Shown: piece by piece, positions 7,694 through 17,900 of the stretch
How the letters are laid out: every line of letters starts with the position of its first letter
Position numbering within the stretch: position 1 is the stretch's first letter
Assembly: GCF_004570385.1 (NCBI RefSeq)
Contig: NZ_SPQL01000003.1
Span: 186,001 to 250,000, forward strand
Origin: Blastococcus sp. CT_GayMR19
Lineage (GTDB): Bacteria > Actinomycetota > Actinomycetes > Mycobacteriales > Geodermatophilaceae
DNA length: 64,000 nucleotides
Reading direction: 5' to 3'
Translations under genes and position numbers: made by a program
The notes under the pieces: model-generated
Database searches by the model: none
What the model was told of the DNA's origin: nothing
Seen by the model: only the letters and a program-made list of their open reading frames with translations

Positions 7694-8839
7694 CTACCTC
7701 CGCCCACGGCTGACGTCGTCCGGATCGCCGGCCGTGCCCGACGGTGCACGGAGGCGGTAGAAGCGGAAGAAGTCGTCCTGCACCGGCAGGACGTCCACCG
7801 TCGCGAACCCGGCATGGACGGCATACCGGCGCAGGGTGTCGGGCCTCATCACGGTCCCGGTGCCGACCGAGCCCGGAGTGGAGAGTCCGTCGGGCAGGCA
7901 GCAGGTGATGCTCCAGCCGTACATGAGCCGCTCGACGTCGTCCCCGGGTGCGGTGAACGTCTCCGCGACGTTCTCGTCCATCACGAGCACGACGCCGTCC
8001 GGTTCGGCGAGGCGGCGCATCGCGGCCAGGACCGACACGGGGTCGGGCATGTCGTGGACGCACTCGAAGGCGGCGACGAGGTCGTAGCGGTCGGGCACGG
8101 TGGCGACGTCGTCGGTGGAGAACCGCACCCGGTCGGCCACGCCGGCCGCTGCGGCGTTGGCCCGCGCCGCCTCGATGGACGGGGCGTCGACGTCGTAGCC
8201 GTCCACCGAGACGGAGGGGTGAGCCAGCGCGATCCCGATCGAGGACCAGCCGACCCCGCAGCCGACGTCGGCGATCCGGCCGCCGTCCAGCACCGCCGCG
8301 ACCTCGGGGATCGAGGGCAGGTACTGGCGGGGCAGCGCGCCGAGGAAGAGCGGCCGGTTGGCTCCGCCCTGCCCCTCGCGGGCGTCCTCGCCGAACTCGG
8401 CCCAGCTCACTCCGCCTCCGCTCCGGTACGCCTCGACGAGGGCGTCGAGGCGCTTCCCGAGTCCGCCCACCATCCGTGCCATGGGCAGCACGTGGGCGGG
8501 GCTCGTCGGGTCGGTCAGTGCCTCGGCCGGCCCGGCGGGCAGGTGGAACCGTCGGTCGCTCGGTGCCGCGGTCTGGTCGTCGACGGTGAGGACGCCGGCG
8601 ACGGCCTGGTGCTCGAGCCATTCCCGGGCGTACCGCTCGGCCGTTCCGGTGCGTGCCGCCAGGTCCGAGGAGGTGAGCGCTCCGCTCTCCGCGAGAGCGC
8701 GGTAGTAGCCAAGACGATCGCCGAGGTAGGCGGCCTGGACGAACTGCGCGCCGAGGATCGCGTCGAGGAGCCGCTGCGCGAACTCCTCGGCGGTCGGCGC
8801 GGTGGCGACGGTCTGCTGCCCGTCGAGGGTGGTGCTCAT
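7694..8839 (-). CDS. Class I SAM-dependent methyltransferase with winged-helix N-domain
   Basis: 381 residues. The first about 110 form a small helical/winged-helix dimerisation region (FAQRLLDAILGAQFVQAAYLGDRLG ... DLAARTGTAERYAREWLEHQ), as in O-methyltransferases and related two-domain enzymes. The Rossmann domain has motif I IADVGCGVGWSSIGIA at about 187-202, an acidic second strand VDGYDVDAPSI, and VPDRYDLVAAFECVHDMPDP before the fourth strand. AGGAGG lies just upstream of the ATG. The gene follows the hydrolase and FAD oxidoreductase genes with short gaps, so it probably modifies the same small molecule. Target atom and substrate are unknown. The gap to the hydrolase gene contains a 14-bp tandem repeat. 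Confidence 0.87.
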   Translation of the reverse strand: MSTTLDGQQTVATAPTAEEFAQRLLDAILGAQFVQAAYLGDRLGYYRALAESGALTSSDLAARTGTAERYAREWLEHQAVAGVLTVDDQTAAPSDRRFHLPAGPAEALTDPTSPAHVLPMARMVGGLGKRLDALVEAYRSGGGVSWAEFGEDAREGQGGANRPLFLGALPRQYLPSIPEVAAVLDGGRIADVGCGVGWSSIGIALAHPSVSVDGYDVDAPSIEAARANAAAAGVADRVRFSTDDVATVPDRYDLVAAFECVHDMPDPVSVLAAMRRLAEPDGVVLVMDENVAETFTAPGDDVERLMYGWSITCCLPDGLSTPGSVGTGTVMRPDTLRRYAVHAGFATVDVLPVQDDFFRFYRLRAPSGTAGDPDDVSRGRR

Positions 8840-8868
8840 GGTGTCCTCCGTGCAGGGGTTGGGCCGTT

Positions 8869-8905
8869 GCTGGGTGTCGGGTGCTGGGTGTCGGGTGCTG
8901 GGTGT
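8869..8905. repeat. 14-bp tandem repeat, 2.6 copies
   Basis: The unit gctgggtgtcgggt occurs at 8869-8882 and 8883-8896 and again partly at 8897-8905, in the 139-bp gap between the hydrolase and methyltransferase genes. It is a simple slippage-type repeat; any regulatory role is speculative. Confidence 0.7.
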
Positions 8906-8978
8906 GGGGGTGCGCCGCGCTCGTGCCGGGGTTCCGGCACGAGCGCGGCACGGGTGCCTCGCCCAGGGCAGTGCAGTC

Positions 8979-9788
8979 CTAGACGCGGGCGGCCGCCAGA
9001 TCCATCGACGCGGTGACGAACTCCGCGACGCTCTCGTGGACGACGTCGCGGTCGTGCTCGTTCAGGACGTCGTGCAGGTCGCCGGGGAACGTGAGCAGCC
9101 GCGCCCGGGGCAACGCCGCGGCGTTCGCCATGGCATCGGCGACCGGGACGACGGGGTCCTCCTCGCCGTGCACGAAGAGCACGGGCACGTCCGGCCGGCC
9201 CTCGGCCAGCCCGGCCGCGATCTCCGGCCAGGTCGTCGCGAGTGCGCGCACCGTCTCCGGCCGGAAGCCGCCGTGCCAGGTGAGCGGGTCGTGCAGCAGG
9301 GCGTGCACGTACTCGGGGTGGGTGCTGAACATCTCGCTGGGGTCGACGTCGACCTCGTCGTCGTCCTCGCCGAGCTCGTCGGCCCAGGGCACGGGACGGA
9401 GGGGGGCGCCGGAGATCACGAGCGCCTGCGCGATCCCGGGCGAGCGCAGGGCCAGGAGGAACGCCGCGGCACCACCACCGGAGTGGCCGACGATCACGAC
9501 CGGCCGGTCCGGATGGCGGTCGGTCGCCAGGTTGACCAGCTGCCGGGCGTCGTCGACGTAGTGGTCCCAGGACGCGATGAGCGCCCGTTCGCCGTCGCTG
9601 CGGCCGTGGCCCACGGCGTCCATGGCGTGAACGGCGAGGCCGTTCCGCGCCAGCCGGCGGCCGAGCGCGTCGTAGAGGCCGAGGTGCTCGCCGTACCCGT
9701 GCAGCAGGACGACGACCCCGCGGACGTCGCCGTCCGGCAGCCACACGTCGTGGTGGATGCGGCCCTGGGACCCGATGAAGGTGGACAT
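8979..9788 (-). CDS. Alpha/beta hydrolase (monoacylglycerol-lipase-like)
   Basis: 269 residues. Landmarks are the oxyanion motif VVVLLHGYGEHLGLYD, the nucleophile elbow VGHSGGGA (Ser at about 104), an acid in LFVHGEEDPVVP, and a final His in GDLHDVLNEHD. The HGYGEH start with a small cap domain is characteristic of monoglyceride lipase/lysophospholipase relatives, which cleave acyl esters. AGAGGA precedes the ATG. It lies 43 bp downstream of the FAD oxidoreductase stop, so the two are very likely co-transcribed. The longer open frame upstream of 9788 is a shadow of the FAD gene. Confidence 0.88.
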   Translation of the reverse strand: MSTFIGSQGRIHHDVWLPDGDVRGVVVLLHGYGEHLGLYDALGRRLARNGLAVHAMDAVGHGRSDGERALIASWDHYVDDARQLVNLATDRHPDRPVVIVGHSGGGAAAFLLALRSPGIAQALVISGAPLRPVPWADELGEDDDEVDVDPSEMFSTHPEYVHALLHDPLTWHGGFRPETVRALATTWPEIAAGLAEGRPDVPVLFVHGEEDPVVPVADAMANAAALPRARLLTFPGDLHDVLNEHDRDVVHESVAEFVTASMDLAAARV

Positions 9789-9831
9789 GGTGGATTCCTC
9801 TCGATCTCGGAACGTGCGGTGGGGTGGTGCG

Positions 9832-11028
9832 TCAGGTGAATGCGGGCGCGCCGAAGAAGTCGGCGACCGGCACGGTGCCGGCGAAGACCCCGAAGAAGCG
9901 ATCGGTGCCCGCGGGGTCGTCCTGCAGGGCGGCCAGCAGGTCCTGCAGCGGCGGGGGAGGGGGCTCGAGCGAGGCCTGGGCGTAGGTGAACTCGTACATC
10001 GGCATGGCGGCCTCGTTGCGCTGCCGCTCGTAGTCGGCCAGCGCCTCGTCCCAGGGGCGCCGCCCGCAGAGCGCGTCGTCCACGGCGTCGGCGACGAGCT
10101 CGGCGGAGGCGAAGGCGTCGGTGATGCCCTGAGCGGTGCAGGGGTCCTTGACGTAGCCGGCGTCCCCGACCAGCGCCCAGCCCGGGCCGTACGGGCGGCG
10201 GAAGAAGGCGGGGACCGCGGCGCCGGACCAGCGTTCCTCGCGGCGGCCGGTGCGGAGCCGGTCGGCCAGCTGGGGGGACACCTCCTCGACGGTGCGGAGG
10301 AAGCTGCCGGCGATGTCGGTGCGCGCACGCCGGTACTCCTCGAGCGGCCAGCTGACGGCGACGACGGCGAGGCCGTCGTTCGTCGGATTGGCGGACACGA
10401 CCCGGTACGGCCGGACGAACAGCGACGACTCGTCCAGCGACAGTCCGCTCCAGTAGCTGAAGTAGGTGCCTGACAGCGCCGGCCGGTCCAGGTAGGACGG
10501 CGCCTGCGTCATCCGGGCCACCGCCGAGCGCATCCCGTCCGCGCCGATCACGACCGGCGCGGTGGCGGTGAACCGCCGGCCGCCGATCCGGCCCCGGATG
10601 CCGTGCACGCGTGGCCCGGCGCCGTCGACCGGGTCCCCGGTGATCAGCCCCTCGACCGTGCAGCCCTCCTGGAGTTCCACGCCGGCCCGGGTCGCGGCCT
10701 CGACCAGGATGGTGTCCAGGACGAACCGTCGCGGGCCGTAGGCCTCGCGGACGTCGCCGGCGGGTGGGATCCGGCCGGTGAGGGTGACCGGCCCGAAGTC
10801 GATGGCGCCGCCGGTGATGGCCGGGCAGCCGGAGGCGGCGACCTCGTCGCGCAGCCCCCACTTCGCGAGCCGCGCCACGCCGGGCTGCCAGACCAGGTGG
10901 GTGGACAGCCGCATGTCGCTCGGGAACTGGCCCCGGTCGACCAGCAGCACCCGGTGGCCCTTCCGGGCGAGCAGCATGGCGGTGGCGGCACCGGCGCACC
11001 GGGCGCCGACGACGATGGCGTCATACAT
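9832..11028 (-). CDS. FAD-dependent oxidoreductase, geranylgeranyl-reductase/PHBH type
   Basis: 398 residues. The N-terminal FAD-binding Rossmann motif is the variant VVGARCAGAATAMLLARKG, then VLLVDRGQFPSD. The second FAD motif is GWALVGDAGYVKDPCTAQGI at about 293-312, and a VIGADGMRSAVAR segment (D-G motif) lies between them. This places it in the p-hydroxybenzoate hydroxylase superfamily, close to geranylgeranyl-reductase-type flavoproteins; it may reduce a double bond or hydroxylate. It is the first gene of the leftward cluster and is divergent from the SARP regulator across 157 bp that carry an 11-bp direct repeat, so control by that regulator is likely but inferred. Confidence 0.87.
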   Translation of the reverse strand: MYDAIVVGARCAGAATAMLLARKGHRVLLVDRGQFPSDMRLSTHLVWQPGVARLAKWGLRDEVAASGCPAITGGAIDFGPVTLTGRIPPAGDVREAYGPRRFVLDTILVEAATRAGVELQEGCTVEGLITGDPVDGAGPRVHGIRGRIGGRRFTATAPVVIGADGMRSAVARMTQAPSYLDRPALSGTYFSYWSGLSLDESSLFVRPYRVVSANPTNDGLAVVAVSWPLEEYRRARTDIAGSFLRTVEEVSPQLADRLRTGRREERWSGAAVPAFFRRPYGPGWALVGDAGYVKDPCTAQGITDAFASAELVADAVDDALCGRRPWDEALADYERQRNEAAMPMYEFTYAQASLEPPPPPLQDLLAALQDDPAGTDRFFGVFAGTVPVADFFGAPAFT

Positions 11029-11093
11029 GGGGAAGCCCTTCTCGACGGTGACCGCTCCTCGCGGCCGCTGTCGTCGAGAGTCGGGGGCGGGCC

Positions 11094-11115
11094 TGTCGTC
11101 CGGCTGTCGTTCCGG
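11094..11115 (+). promoter_or_regulatory. Candidate SARP operator: 11-bp direct repeat
   Basis: tgtcgtccggc (11094-11104) is followed immediately by tgtcgttccgg (11105-11115); a third tgtcgtc is at 11069-11075. Known SARP proteins bind heptameric direct repeats spaced at 11 bp, upstream of their targets. The position, between the regulator gene and the divergent FAD oxidoreductase, fits. Seen in sequence; binding is inferred. Confidence 0.4.
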
Positions 11116-11185
11116 TGCCGTGAGGGCTCGTCGGCGCAGCGGGGCCGTGACAGACTTCGCCGGTCAACCGTCGAGGTGGCCGGCG

Positions 11186-14098
11186 ATGTTCTTTCGTGTC
11201 CTCGGTCCGCTCGAGGTCGAGGACGGAACCGAGCGGATCACGATCCCGGGGGAGCGCTCCCGCGCGCTCCTGGTGGCGCTCCTCCTCCAGCCGAACACCG
11301 CCGTTCCCACCACCCGCCTGGTCGACGCGATGTGGGGGGAGGAGCCTCCCGACGACCCCGACAACGCGCTGCACCAGGTGGTCCGCAGGCTCCGGTCGCG
11401 GCTGGGCCCGCTGAGCGACACCGTGCGTACCCGTGCGCCCGGCTACCTGCTGGCCGCCGACGTGGCGGCGATCGACGCCGAGTGCTTCGAACGAGGGGCA
11501 CGGGAGGCGCGCCGCCTCGCGCCGGACGATCCGCACCGGGCGATCGCGCTGCTGGACGAGGCACTCGCACTCTGGCGCGGACCGGCGTACGGGGAGTTCT
11601 CGGAAGGGTTCGCGCGCGCTCCGGCGACGCGCCTGGAGGAGCTGCGGATCGCCGCGCTCGAGGACCGGTCCGCGCTGCTCCTCGAGTGCGGCGCGGTTCC
11701 CGAGGCCGTCGTCGCGGCGCTGGAACTCGTGGCGACGCAGCCCCTGCGGACCCGGCCGGTGGACGTGCTCATGCGCGCCCTGGACGCCGACCGGCGCCCG
11801 GCCGAGGCGCTCGAGGCCTACCGCCGCCACCGGGCCGGGCTGGCCGACGAGCTCGGTCTGGACCCGGCGGCAGTACTCGCGGAGCTCGAGGCCCGGATCC
11901 TGCGCGGCGACCCGGTCGCGCCTCCGGCCAGGCGTCCGCCGCCCGCGCCGGTCCCGCCGGCGTCGGCGGCCCGGCTGCCGTGGCGCCCCGGTGGCCTGGT
12001 CGGGCGCGAGGCCGACGGGGTGCTCCTGCGCGAGTGTCTCGGCAGCCGGCGGCTGGTGACCCTGGTCGGACCCGGGGGAGTCGGCAAGACCCGGCTCGCC
12101 CTCGAGGCCGCCCACGACCTGGCGGCAGCCGGTACGCGGGTGTGGTGGGCCGACCTCTCCACGGCGACTCCCGAGCGCCTGGTCGACGCGCTGGCCGAGG
12201 CGACCGGGACGGAGAGCCCGCGTGGTCCCGACCCCGCCGACCTGCTCGCCGGCGCTCTGTGCGGTCACGAGGGCGTGCTCTGCCTGGACAACGCGGAGAC
12301 GGTGCTGGCCGAGCTCGCGCCGCTGGTGGAGCGGCTGATGGAGGCAGCACCCGACCTTCGTCTGCTGGCCACCAGCAGGGAGCGGCTCGGCGTCGCGCCG
12401 GAGCACGTCCACGTCCTGGCCCCGCTGCCGCTGCCCTCCGGCGCGGACCGGGACAACCCCGCGGTCCGGCTGTTCGTCGAGCGTGCGCCGGGCCTCGAGG
12501 CGGCTGCGCTGTCCGACGACGACGTCGAGGTCATCGCGGCGATCTGCCGTCGACTCGACGGTCTGCCGCTGGCGATCGAGATCGGCGCCGCCCGGGCGCC
12601 CATGTTCGGTCTCGGGGAGTTCGCGGATCGGCTCGGCAGGGGGCTCGACCTGCTCACCGGGGGACGGCGCACGGCGGCGGTCCGGCACCGATCCGTCCGA
12701 GCGGTGGTGGACTGGTCCTACGGACTCCTCACCGAGGAGGAGGCGCGGCTGTTCGCGCGGCTCGCCGTCTTCCCGAGCTCCTTCGCCCTCGACCGGGTGG
12801 AGGCCGTGTGCGCCGAGGCGCCGCTGTCGCCCTCGGCGGTGGCGCCGCTGCTGGCGCGGTTGGCCGATCAGTCGCTCGTCCAGTCCGGTCGCGGTCGGTT
12901 CTGGCTGCTCGAGACCCTGCGGGTCTATGCGGGGGAGCGCCTCGGGCCGGCCGAGGTGCTTCCGCTCCGCTCACGGCACGCGGCGGACGTCGCGGAGCGG
13001 CTCACCGAGCTCTCCGGCCAGATCCGCACCGCGCACGAGGCGGCCGCCGTGACCGCGATCGCGGCCCTGGGCGCGGACCTGCACGCCGCCTGGTCCTACG
13101 CCGCGGAGCACGACCGGCCTCTGGCGGTCCGGCTGGCCGGGGACGTCCATGACTTCGCCTACCAGCGGCAGCGGCTCGACCTGCTCGACTGGGGCCAGAC
13201 CGTGGCCGCGTGGGATGTCGACTCGCCCCACCTGCCCGACGCCCTGGCGTGCGCCGCCGCGGCGTCCTGGGCCCGTGGCGACCTGCCGAGGGCCGCCGAG
13301 CTGGCGGCCCGGGGTGTGGCGGCGGCGGGCGGACCGGAGGCGCCGTCCGCCGCGCGGGCGATGAGCCAGTACGCCTGCCACGCCATGTTCCTGAGTGCCA
13401 CGGCGGACGCTGTCGAGCGGTACCGCCGCACCGCTGCCCTGCACGAGGCGGCCGGCGATCGGCTCAACGGCCTGATGGCCGAGGTGTCGGTCTGCCAGGC
13501 CGCGACGTACGGCGGAGAAGCCGGCTGGGCGGCCGCCCGCGTGGCCGAGCTGCTGGGGCCGCTCCGGAGGCTCGGCAACCCGAGCGGGCTGGCCTGGGCT
13601 CATTACGTGCTGGGCGAGGCCACCGCCGAATCCGACCCGGAGCGTGCCCTCGCGGCGTACACCGCCGTGCTCGAGCACGGCACGGACGTGGACAACCGGC
13701 TGTTCGTCATGCTGGCGCGCAGCTCCTCGCTCACGCTGCTGGCCCGTGGAGTGTCGGACGTGACCGCGCTCGACGAGTTCGGGAAGGTTCTCGACCAGTG
13801 GGAGGACCTCGGGAACGAGCTCTCCCAGTGGTGGGTCCTGGAGAACCTGGTCGTCCTCCTGGCGCGGTTCGAGTGGGGCCGGGAGGCGGCCCTGCTCGCC
13901 GGGGCGCTGCTCGCCAACCGCCACCGGTACCCCGCACTCGTCCGGAACGACCGGCTCGACGAGGCCATCACCACGCTGCGGGGGCGCCTCGGGAACGCCG
14001 TCACCGAGGCCGCGATCGACGAGGGCGCCACACTTCCCTTCGCGTCGGCGGTGGCGATGGCCAGGGCGGCTCTCGGGGGACGGCACCAGATGTCCTGA
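11186..14098 (+). CDS. SARP family regulator with BTAD and STAND ATPase domains (AfsR-like)
   Basis: 970 residues. Residues 1-95 are the OmpR-type winged-helix (FFRVLGPLEVEDG ... LVDAMWGEEPPDDPDNALHQVVRRLRSRL), about 98-245 the bacterial transcriptional activation domain (WRGPAYGEF, LEELRIAALEDR, ALEAYRRHRAGLADELGLDP), then an NB-ARC-type ATPase with Walker A LVGPGGVGKTRLALEAA at about 293 and LRLLATSRERLG sensor, and a long helical TPR-like C-terminal half. Such proteins activate secondary-metabolism or catabolic operons. The ATG at 11186 is chosen because homology starts there; the open frame upstream to 10778 is antisense to the FAD gene. It sits divergent from the four-gene cluster, its probable target. 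Confidence 0.88.
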   Translation: MFFRVLGPLEVEDGTERITIPGERSRALLVALLLQPNTAVPTTRLVDAMWGEEPPDDPDNALHQVVRRLRSRLGPLSDTVRTRAPGYLLAADVAAIDAECFERGAREARRLAPDDPHRAIALLDEALALWRGPAYGEFSEGFARAPATRLEELRIAALEDRSALLLECGAVPEAVVAALELVATQPLRTRPVDVLMRALDADRRPAEALEAYRRHRAGLADELGLDPAAVLAELEARILRGDPVAPPARRPPPAPVPPASAARLPWRPGGLVGREADGVLLRECLGSRRLVTLVGPGGVGKTRLALEAAHDLAAAGTRVWWADLSTATPERLVDALAEATGTESPRGPDPADLLAGALCGHEGVLCLDNAETVLAELAPLVERLMEAAPDLRLLATSRERLGVAPEHVHVLAPLPLPSGADRDNPAVRLFVERAPGLEAAALSDDDVEVIAAICRRLDGLPLAIEIGAARAPMFGLGEFADRLGRGLDLLTGGRRTAAVRHRSVRAVVDWSYGLLTEEEARLFARLAVFPSSFALDRVEAVCAEAPLSPSAVAPLLARLADQSLVQSGRGRFWLLETLRVYAGERLGPAEVLPLRSRHAADVAERLTELSGQIRTAHEAAAVTAIAALGADLHAAWSYAAEHDRPLAVRLAGDVHDFAYQRQRLDLLDWGQTVAAWDVDSPHLPDALACAAAASWARGDLPRAAELAARGVAAAGGPEAPSAARAMSQYACHAMFLSATADAVERYRRTAALHEAAGDRLNGLMAEVSVCQAATYGGEAGWAAARVAELLGPLRRLGNPSGLAWAHYVLGEATAESDPERALAAYTAVLEHGTDVDNRLFVMLARSSSLTLLARGVSDVTALDEFGKVLDQWEDLGNELSQWWVLENLVVLLARFEWGREAALLAGALLANRHRYPALVRNDRLDEAITTLRGRLGNAVTEAAIDEGATLPFASAVAMARAALGGRHQMS

Positions 14099-14144
14099 CG
14101 GTCGAGCACGACCTTTCCGAGGTGTCCCGCGAGCGGCGAGGGAC

Positions 14145-14846
14145 TCAGCGACGCAGGGGGTCGGTGCCGTCGAGGCAGCCGTTCGTCGAGAGCACCGCGA
14201 AGCGGGCGAACAGTTCCTCGGCGTACCAGCGTTCCCGATGCGTTCGCTGGATGACCGCCGCGTGCGGGGCCCTCTCGTAGGCGAACGCGTTCAATGCCGA
14301 GGAGGTGCTCCAGACACTGAACGTTCCCTGGAGCCCGAGTGGTGCCTCGCCGATGCCCAGCGCGAGGCGCAGACCCTCCGCCTGGTGGAGGTCGGCCGAG
14401 ACGGGCGGCACCGCCCGCCAGAACTGCGCCGCGCGGCGGAGGACCAGCCTGGCGCGCGTGACGGCTGCGACCGGCCCGGCCCATGGACGTGGCGGCGGGT
14501 TGCCGAACGGCTCCTGCCGCGACCAGCGGCCCCGGGAGGAGAGCGGGCGCAGCCGGGTGGACCACTCCTCGTCGGCGAACCGCCGCCAGTTCCCGACGAC
14601 GCGGCCCTCCTCGAACGCCGTGGCCGCCGATGCGTCGTCCCAGACGGCGAGGACTCCCCAACGGCAGGGGTCGGCGTCCCGCGGGGTGAACGTCCTCCCG
14701 CTCCCGGTGCCCAGCAGCTTGGCGAAGCGCAGTCCGGGCGTGCGGCGCAACGGGACGCGGTCGGCCGCCACATGGAAGAGGGCCCGTGGAACGGCGCGGC
14801 CCGGCACACCCCACAGGTGCAGCGTCACCAGGGCGGGCTCGGACAC
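14145..14846 (-). CDS. Spheroidene monooxygenase (CrtA)-like protein
   Basis: 233 residues from GTG at 14846. The pattern PLRRTPGLRFAKLLGTGSG followed by TFTPRD, WGVLAVWDD, RPLSSRGRWSRQEPF and LGIGEAPLGLQGTFSVW is that of CrtA, the haem-dependent enzyme that adds a keto group to acyclic carotenoids. No other carotenoid gene is adjacent, although a carotenoid oxygenase lies 40 kb away in the window, so the substrate may be different here. The gene is convergent with the SARP gene (46-bp gap) and 65 bp downstream of the M14 peptidase stop in the same direction. The GTG lacks a strong Shine-Dalgarno, so the exact start is uncertain. Actinobacterial homologues are generally annotated only as monooxygenase. 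Confidence 0.75.
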   Translation of the reverse strand: MSEPALVTLHLWGVPGRAVPRALFHVAADRVPLRRTPGLRFAKLLGTGSGRTFTPRDADPCRWGVLAVWDDASAATAFEEGRVVGNWRRFADEEWSTRLRPLSSRGRWSRQEPFGNPPPRPWAGPVAAVTRARLVLRRAAQFWRAVPPVSADLHQAEGLRLALGIGEAPLGLQGTFSVWSTSSALNAFAYERAPHAAVIQRTHRERWYAEELFARFAVLSTNGCLDGTDPLRR

Positions 14847-14911
14847 GAGCCGAGAATCCCTCAGCACCCGACGGCGGGGAAGACGCTCCGTGCGCCCCTG
14901 GACGGGGCGTC

Positions 14912-17900
14912 TCAGCCTCCCGTCGGTGCCGAGTCGGCGAGGCCACTCAGGATCGCGCCGAGGAGCTCCGCCCGCTCCGCCGGGTCGGTCACCTGCTCGA
15001 GGCCGAACCCGAGCAGCACGGCGCCGTCGGAGGTGATCGCCGCCCCGACCCGGGACTGCGCCCGCTCGAAGTCCCCGGCGTTCCCCGGGCTGCCCTCGGG
15101 AGCACCGGGCACCGTCCACGGCCCGAGGTCGGTCTCGAAGCCCTCGGTCTCGGCCGCCGTGCCGTCGATCGTCAGCCCTGCCTGGTCGACGAACACGCCG
15201 GCGCCGCCGCTGGCGGGGTCGCTGACGTAGGTGATCGCCACCTCGACCTGTCCGCCGGCGTAGGCGGAGAGGTCGAACGCGACCTGCTCCCAGCCGTCGG
15301 ACGTGCCGGTGATGCGGTTCCACGTGCCCGTGGTCCCGGTCGGCGCGCAGGTCTCGCCGCCGGTCAGGTAGTGCCCGAGGAACGGGTGCAGCTCGAGAAG
15401 GAATCCGGCCTCGCACTCCGCCGGGGGAGTCGTGTCGCTGAGCCCGCCGGCCTCCGGCAGCGTCGTCCACTCGTCAGTGCCCACCGGGTGGGCCTCGACG
15501 AGAACGTTGTCGTAGCCCTCCTCGACGTCGTAGGACAGCGCGAACCCCAGGGTCGGTGCCTCCGCAGCGGCGACCCCGGTGAGGTCGACGGTCCGGGCGA
15601 GTCGTGCGTAGGTGCTGTCCGTGTGCGCGGCCGCGGCGAACCACTCGCCCTCGAAGGTCTCCAGGCCGCCGGGCGGACCACCCTGGTACTCGCCCGACAC
15701 GGAGCTCGCGAACTGCGGGAACTCCTCGGGCGGCAGGACGGCGCTCGTCGGCAGGAACGTCCCCGCCTCGTCGATCGGGTTGCTCGCCGTGCCCGAGAGC
15801 GGCGTCTCCGCACCGGCGAGGGGCTCGCCGGTTCCCACCAGGGACTCCGGTGCCTCGCGTGACGACCGGGCGAAGGCGCCCAGGTAGTACTGCGTGAAGT
15901 CGTCGGCGAGCAGCAGGCAGTCGCTGAAGAGGTCGGCCGTCACCACGCAGTCCTGGTCCGGCGCGCCGTCCAGGCCGTACCAGATGCCGCCGACGGACGT
16001 CCCCAGCTGGCCGTAGTACGCCGTCGTCTCACCGGTGTGCGCCAGCGTTCCGCCGCCGTTGAGGTAGTCGCGCACCGACATGGTCAGGAACTGCTGGCGC
16101 TCGGCGACGGCCGCGTCCTCCAGCTGCTCGTCGAAGGTGTCGGTGACGACGTCCTCCTCGTCCTGGGTCAGCCGGTTGTCCCCGAGGTACCAGACGACGC
16201 TGTCGAAGTGGCTGAGCACCCCGAGGTCGTGCGGCACCCCTCGTGCCGACACGTCCCAGACCGCCGAGCTCAGGCCGGCCGCGGTCAGCGCGTCGACGTA
16301 CAGCTGCGCGTACCTGGGCGCGGGAACGGCGGGATCGGGCGCGCCGGGGTTGAAGCCCTCGTAGTCCTCGTTCGCCAGCACGAGGACCGTGCCGCCCTCG
16401 TCGGCGACGGTGTAGGTGAACCGCTCGCTGGTCACCTGACCACCGGCGGTCTGGTCGCCGCCAGGACCGGACCGCCGGCCGGTGAACCACACCTCGACCT
16501 GGTCACCGAGGTTCGCGCCGGTGACCTCGCCACGGAACTCGGCGTAGTAGACGTCGCCCTCGTCGCCGTAGCGCTCGCCGCCGGCCCACTCCTCGACGGC
16601 CGCGCTCTGCTCGCCGCCGCCGTTGATCCGGAAGCGCAGCTCGAGCTCGGTCAGGTCGCGCCGCGCCGTGACGGCGACCGTCTGCGGGCTGCCGTAGGAG
16701 ACGGTGAAGGGGTCGAGCACGAAGTCCGGCACCGTGCGGCCGACGACCGACACAGGGTTCGACGGGTCGTGCGTCGATTCGGCCACCGCGAGCGCGAACG
16801 GGACGTTCTTCTCGAACTCCGCCTGGACCAGCGGCTCGGAGTCGGGGAAGTGGAACACGCTCTCGCAGTCCTCGGGGAGGAAGGCGTCGGCGGGATCGAC
16901 CGCGCTGGCGGTCTGGCAGGTGGACATCTCCGGCGTGAACGCCAGCGTGCCGTAGGCCTGCTGGGCGTGCTCGGTCGTCTCGCCGTTGGTGGTGTACAGC
17001 TCGGCCGCGATGTCCGGGTCGTAGCCGGGGACCGCGGGGGTCGCGTCGTCGCCGGCCAGCGTCTCGTAGATGACGTCGTCCGGCGTCGGGGTGGCGACCT
17101 GCCAGCCCGTGCCGTAGAGGAGGAGCTCGGCCGCGGAGTGGTAGTTGATGAGGAACTCGAAGTCCATGCGGGACAGGAGCCCGTCGAGGGCCTGCGTCTC
17201 CGGCTCGGATGCGGGCGCCGGACCCCGGTAGGTCTCGCTGTCCGGGAACGGCGACGAGCCCTCGATGTCGTAGCCCCACCGGGTCGGGAAGTTCCGGTTC
17301 GGGTCGACGCCGTCGACACCGGTGATCACGCCGTCACCGTCGTTGTCGCGCAGGTTCTTCCGCCACAGCCGCTCGGTGCTGAACGTGTGGTCGTAGCCGT
17401 CCGGGTTGGCGACCGGCACGAACCACAGCTCGGTGCTGTCCAGCAATTCCCTGATCCGGAGGTCCGTGCCGTAGCCGTCGAGCACGTGGCGCAGCAGCCG
17501 CCGGGTCATCTCGGGGGTGATCCACTCCCGCGCGTGCTGGGCGGAGGTGTAGAGGACCGCGGGGCGGTCGCCGTCGGCCACCCCGCCGGCGTCCTTCGTC
17601 ACCCTGAACGCGAGGATCTCCTGCCCCATCACGGACCGGCCGATCACCTGCTGCTCGACCAGGTCGGGGTGGGCACGAGCAAGCCCGACGAACTCCTCGC
17701 GCAGGCCGCCCGGCCCGCTCCAGGGACGGAAGACGCCGGTCGCCGCCGCCGTCGACCGCGCAGCGGTCGACCGGGCCTCCAGCGGCACGCCCTGCGCGAC
17801 GAGAGCGTTCGCCGCCCGCTCGCCGAGCACGACCTCCACCCGCACCGAACCGGGTGCGCCGCCGGGCGTCGTCAGGACGTCGCGGCGGTCGATCCCGCTG

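Noticed and set aside
8869-8905. Possible CRISPR-like repeat
   Set aside because: Contiguous 14-bp tandem units without spacers and no cas genes.
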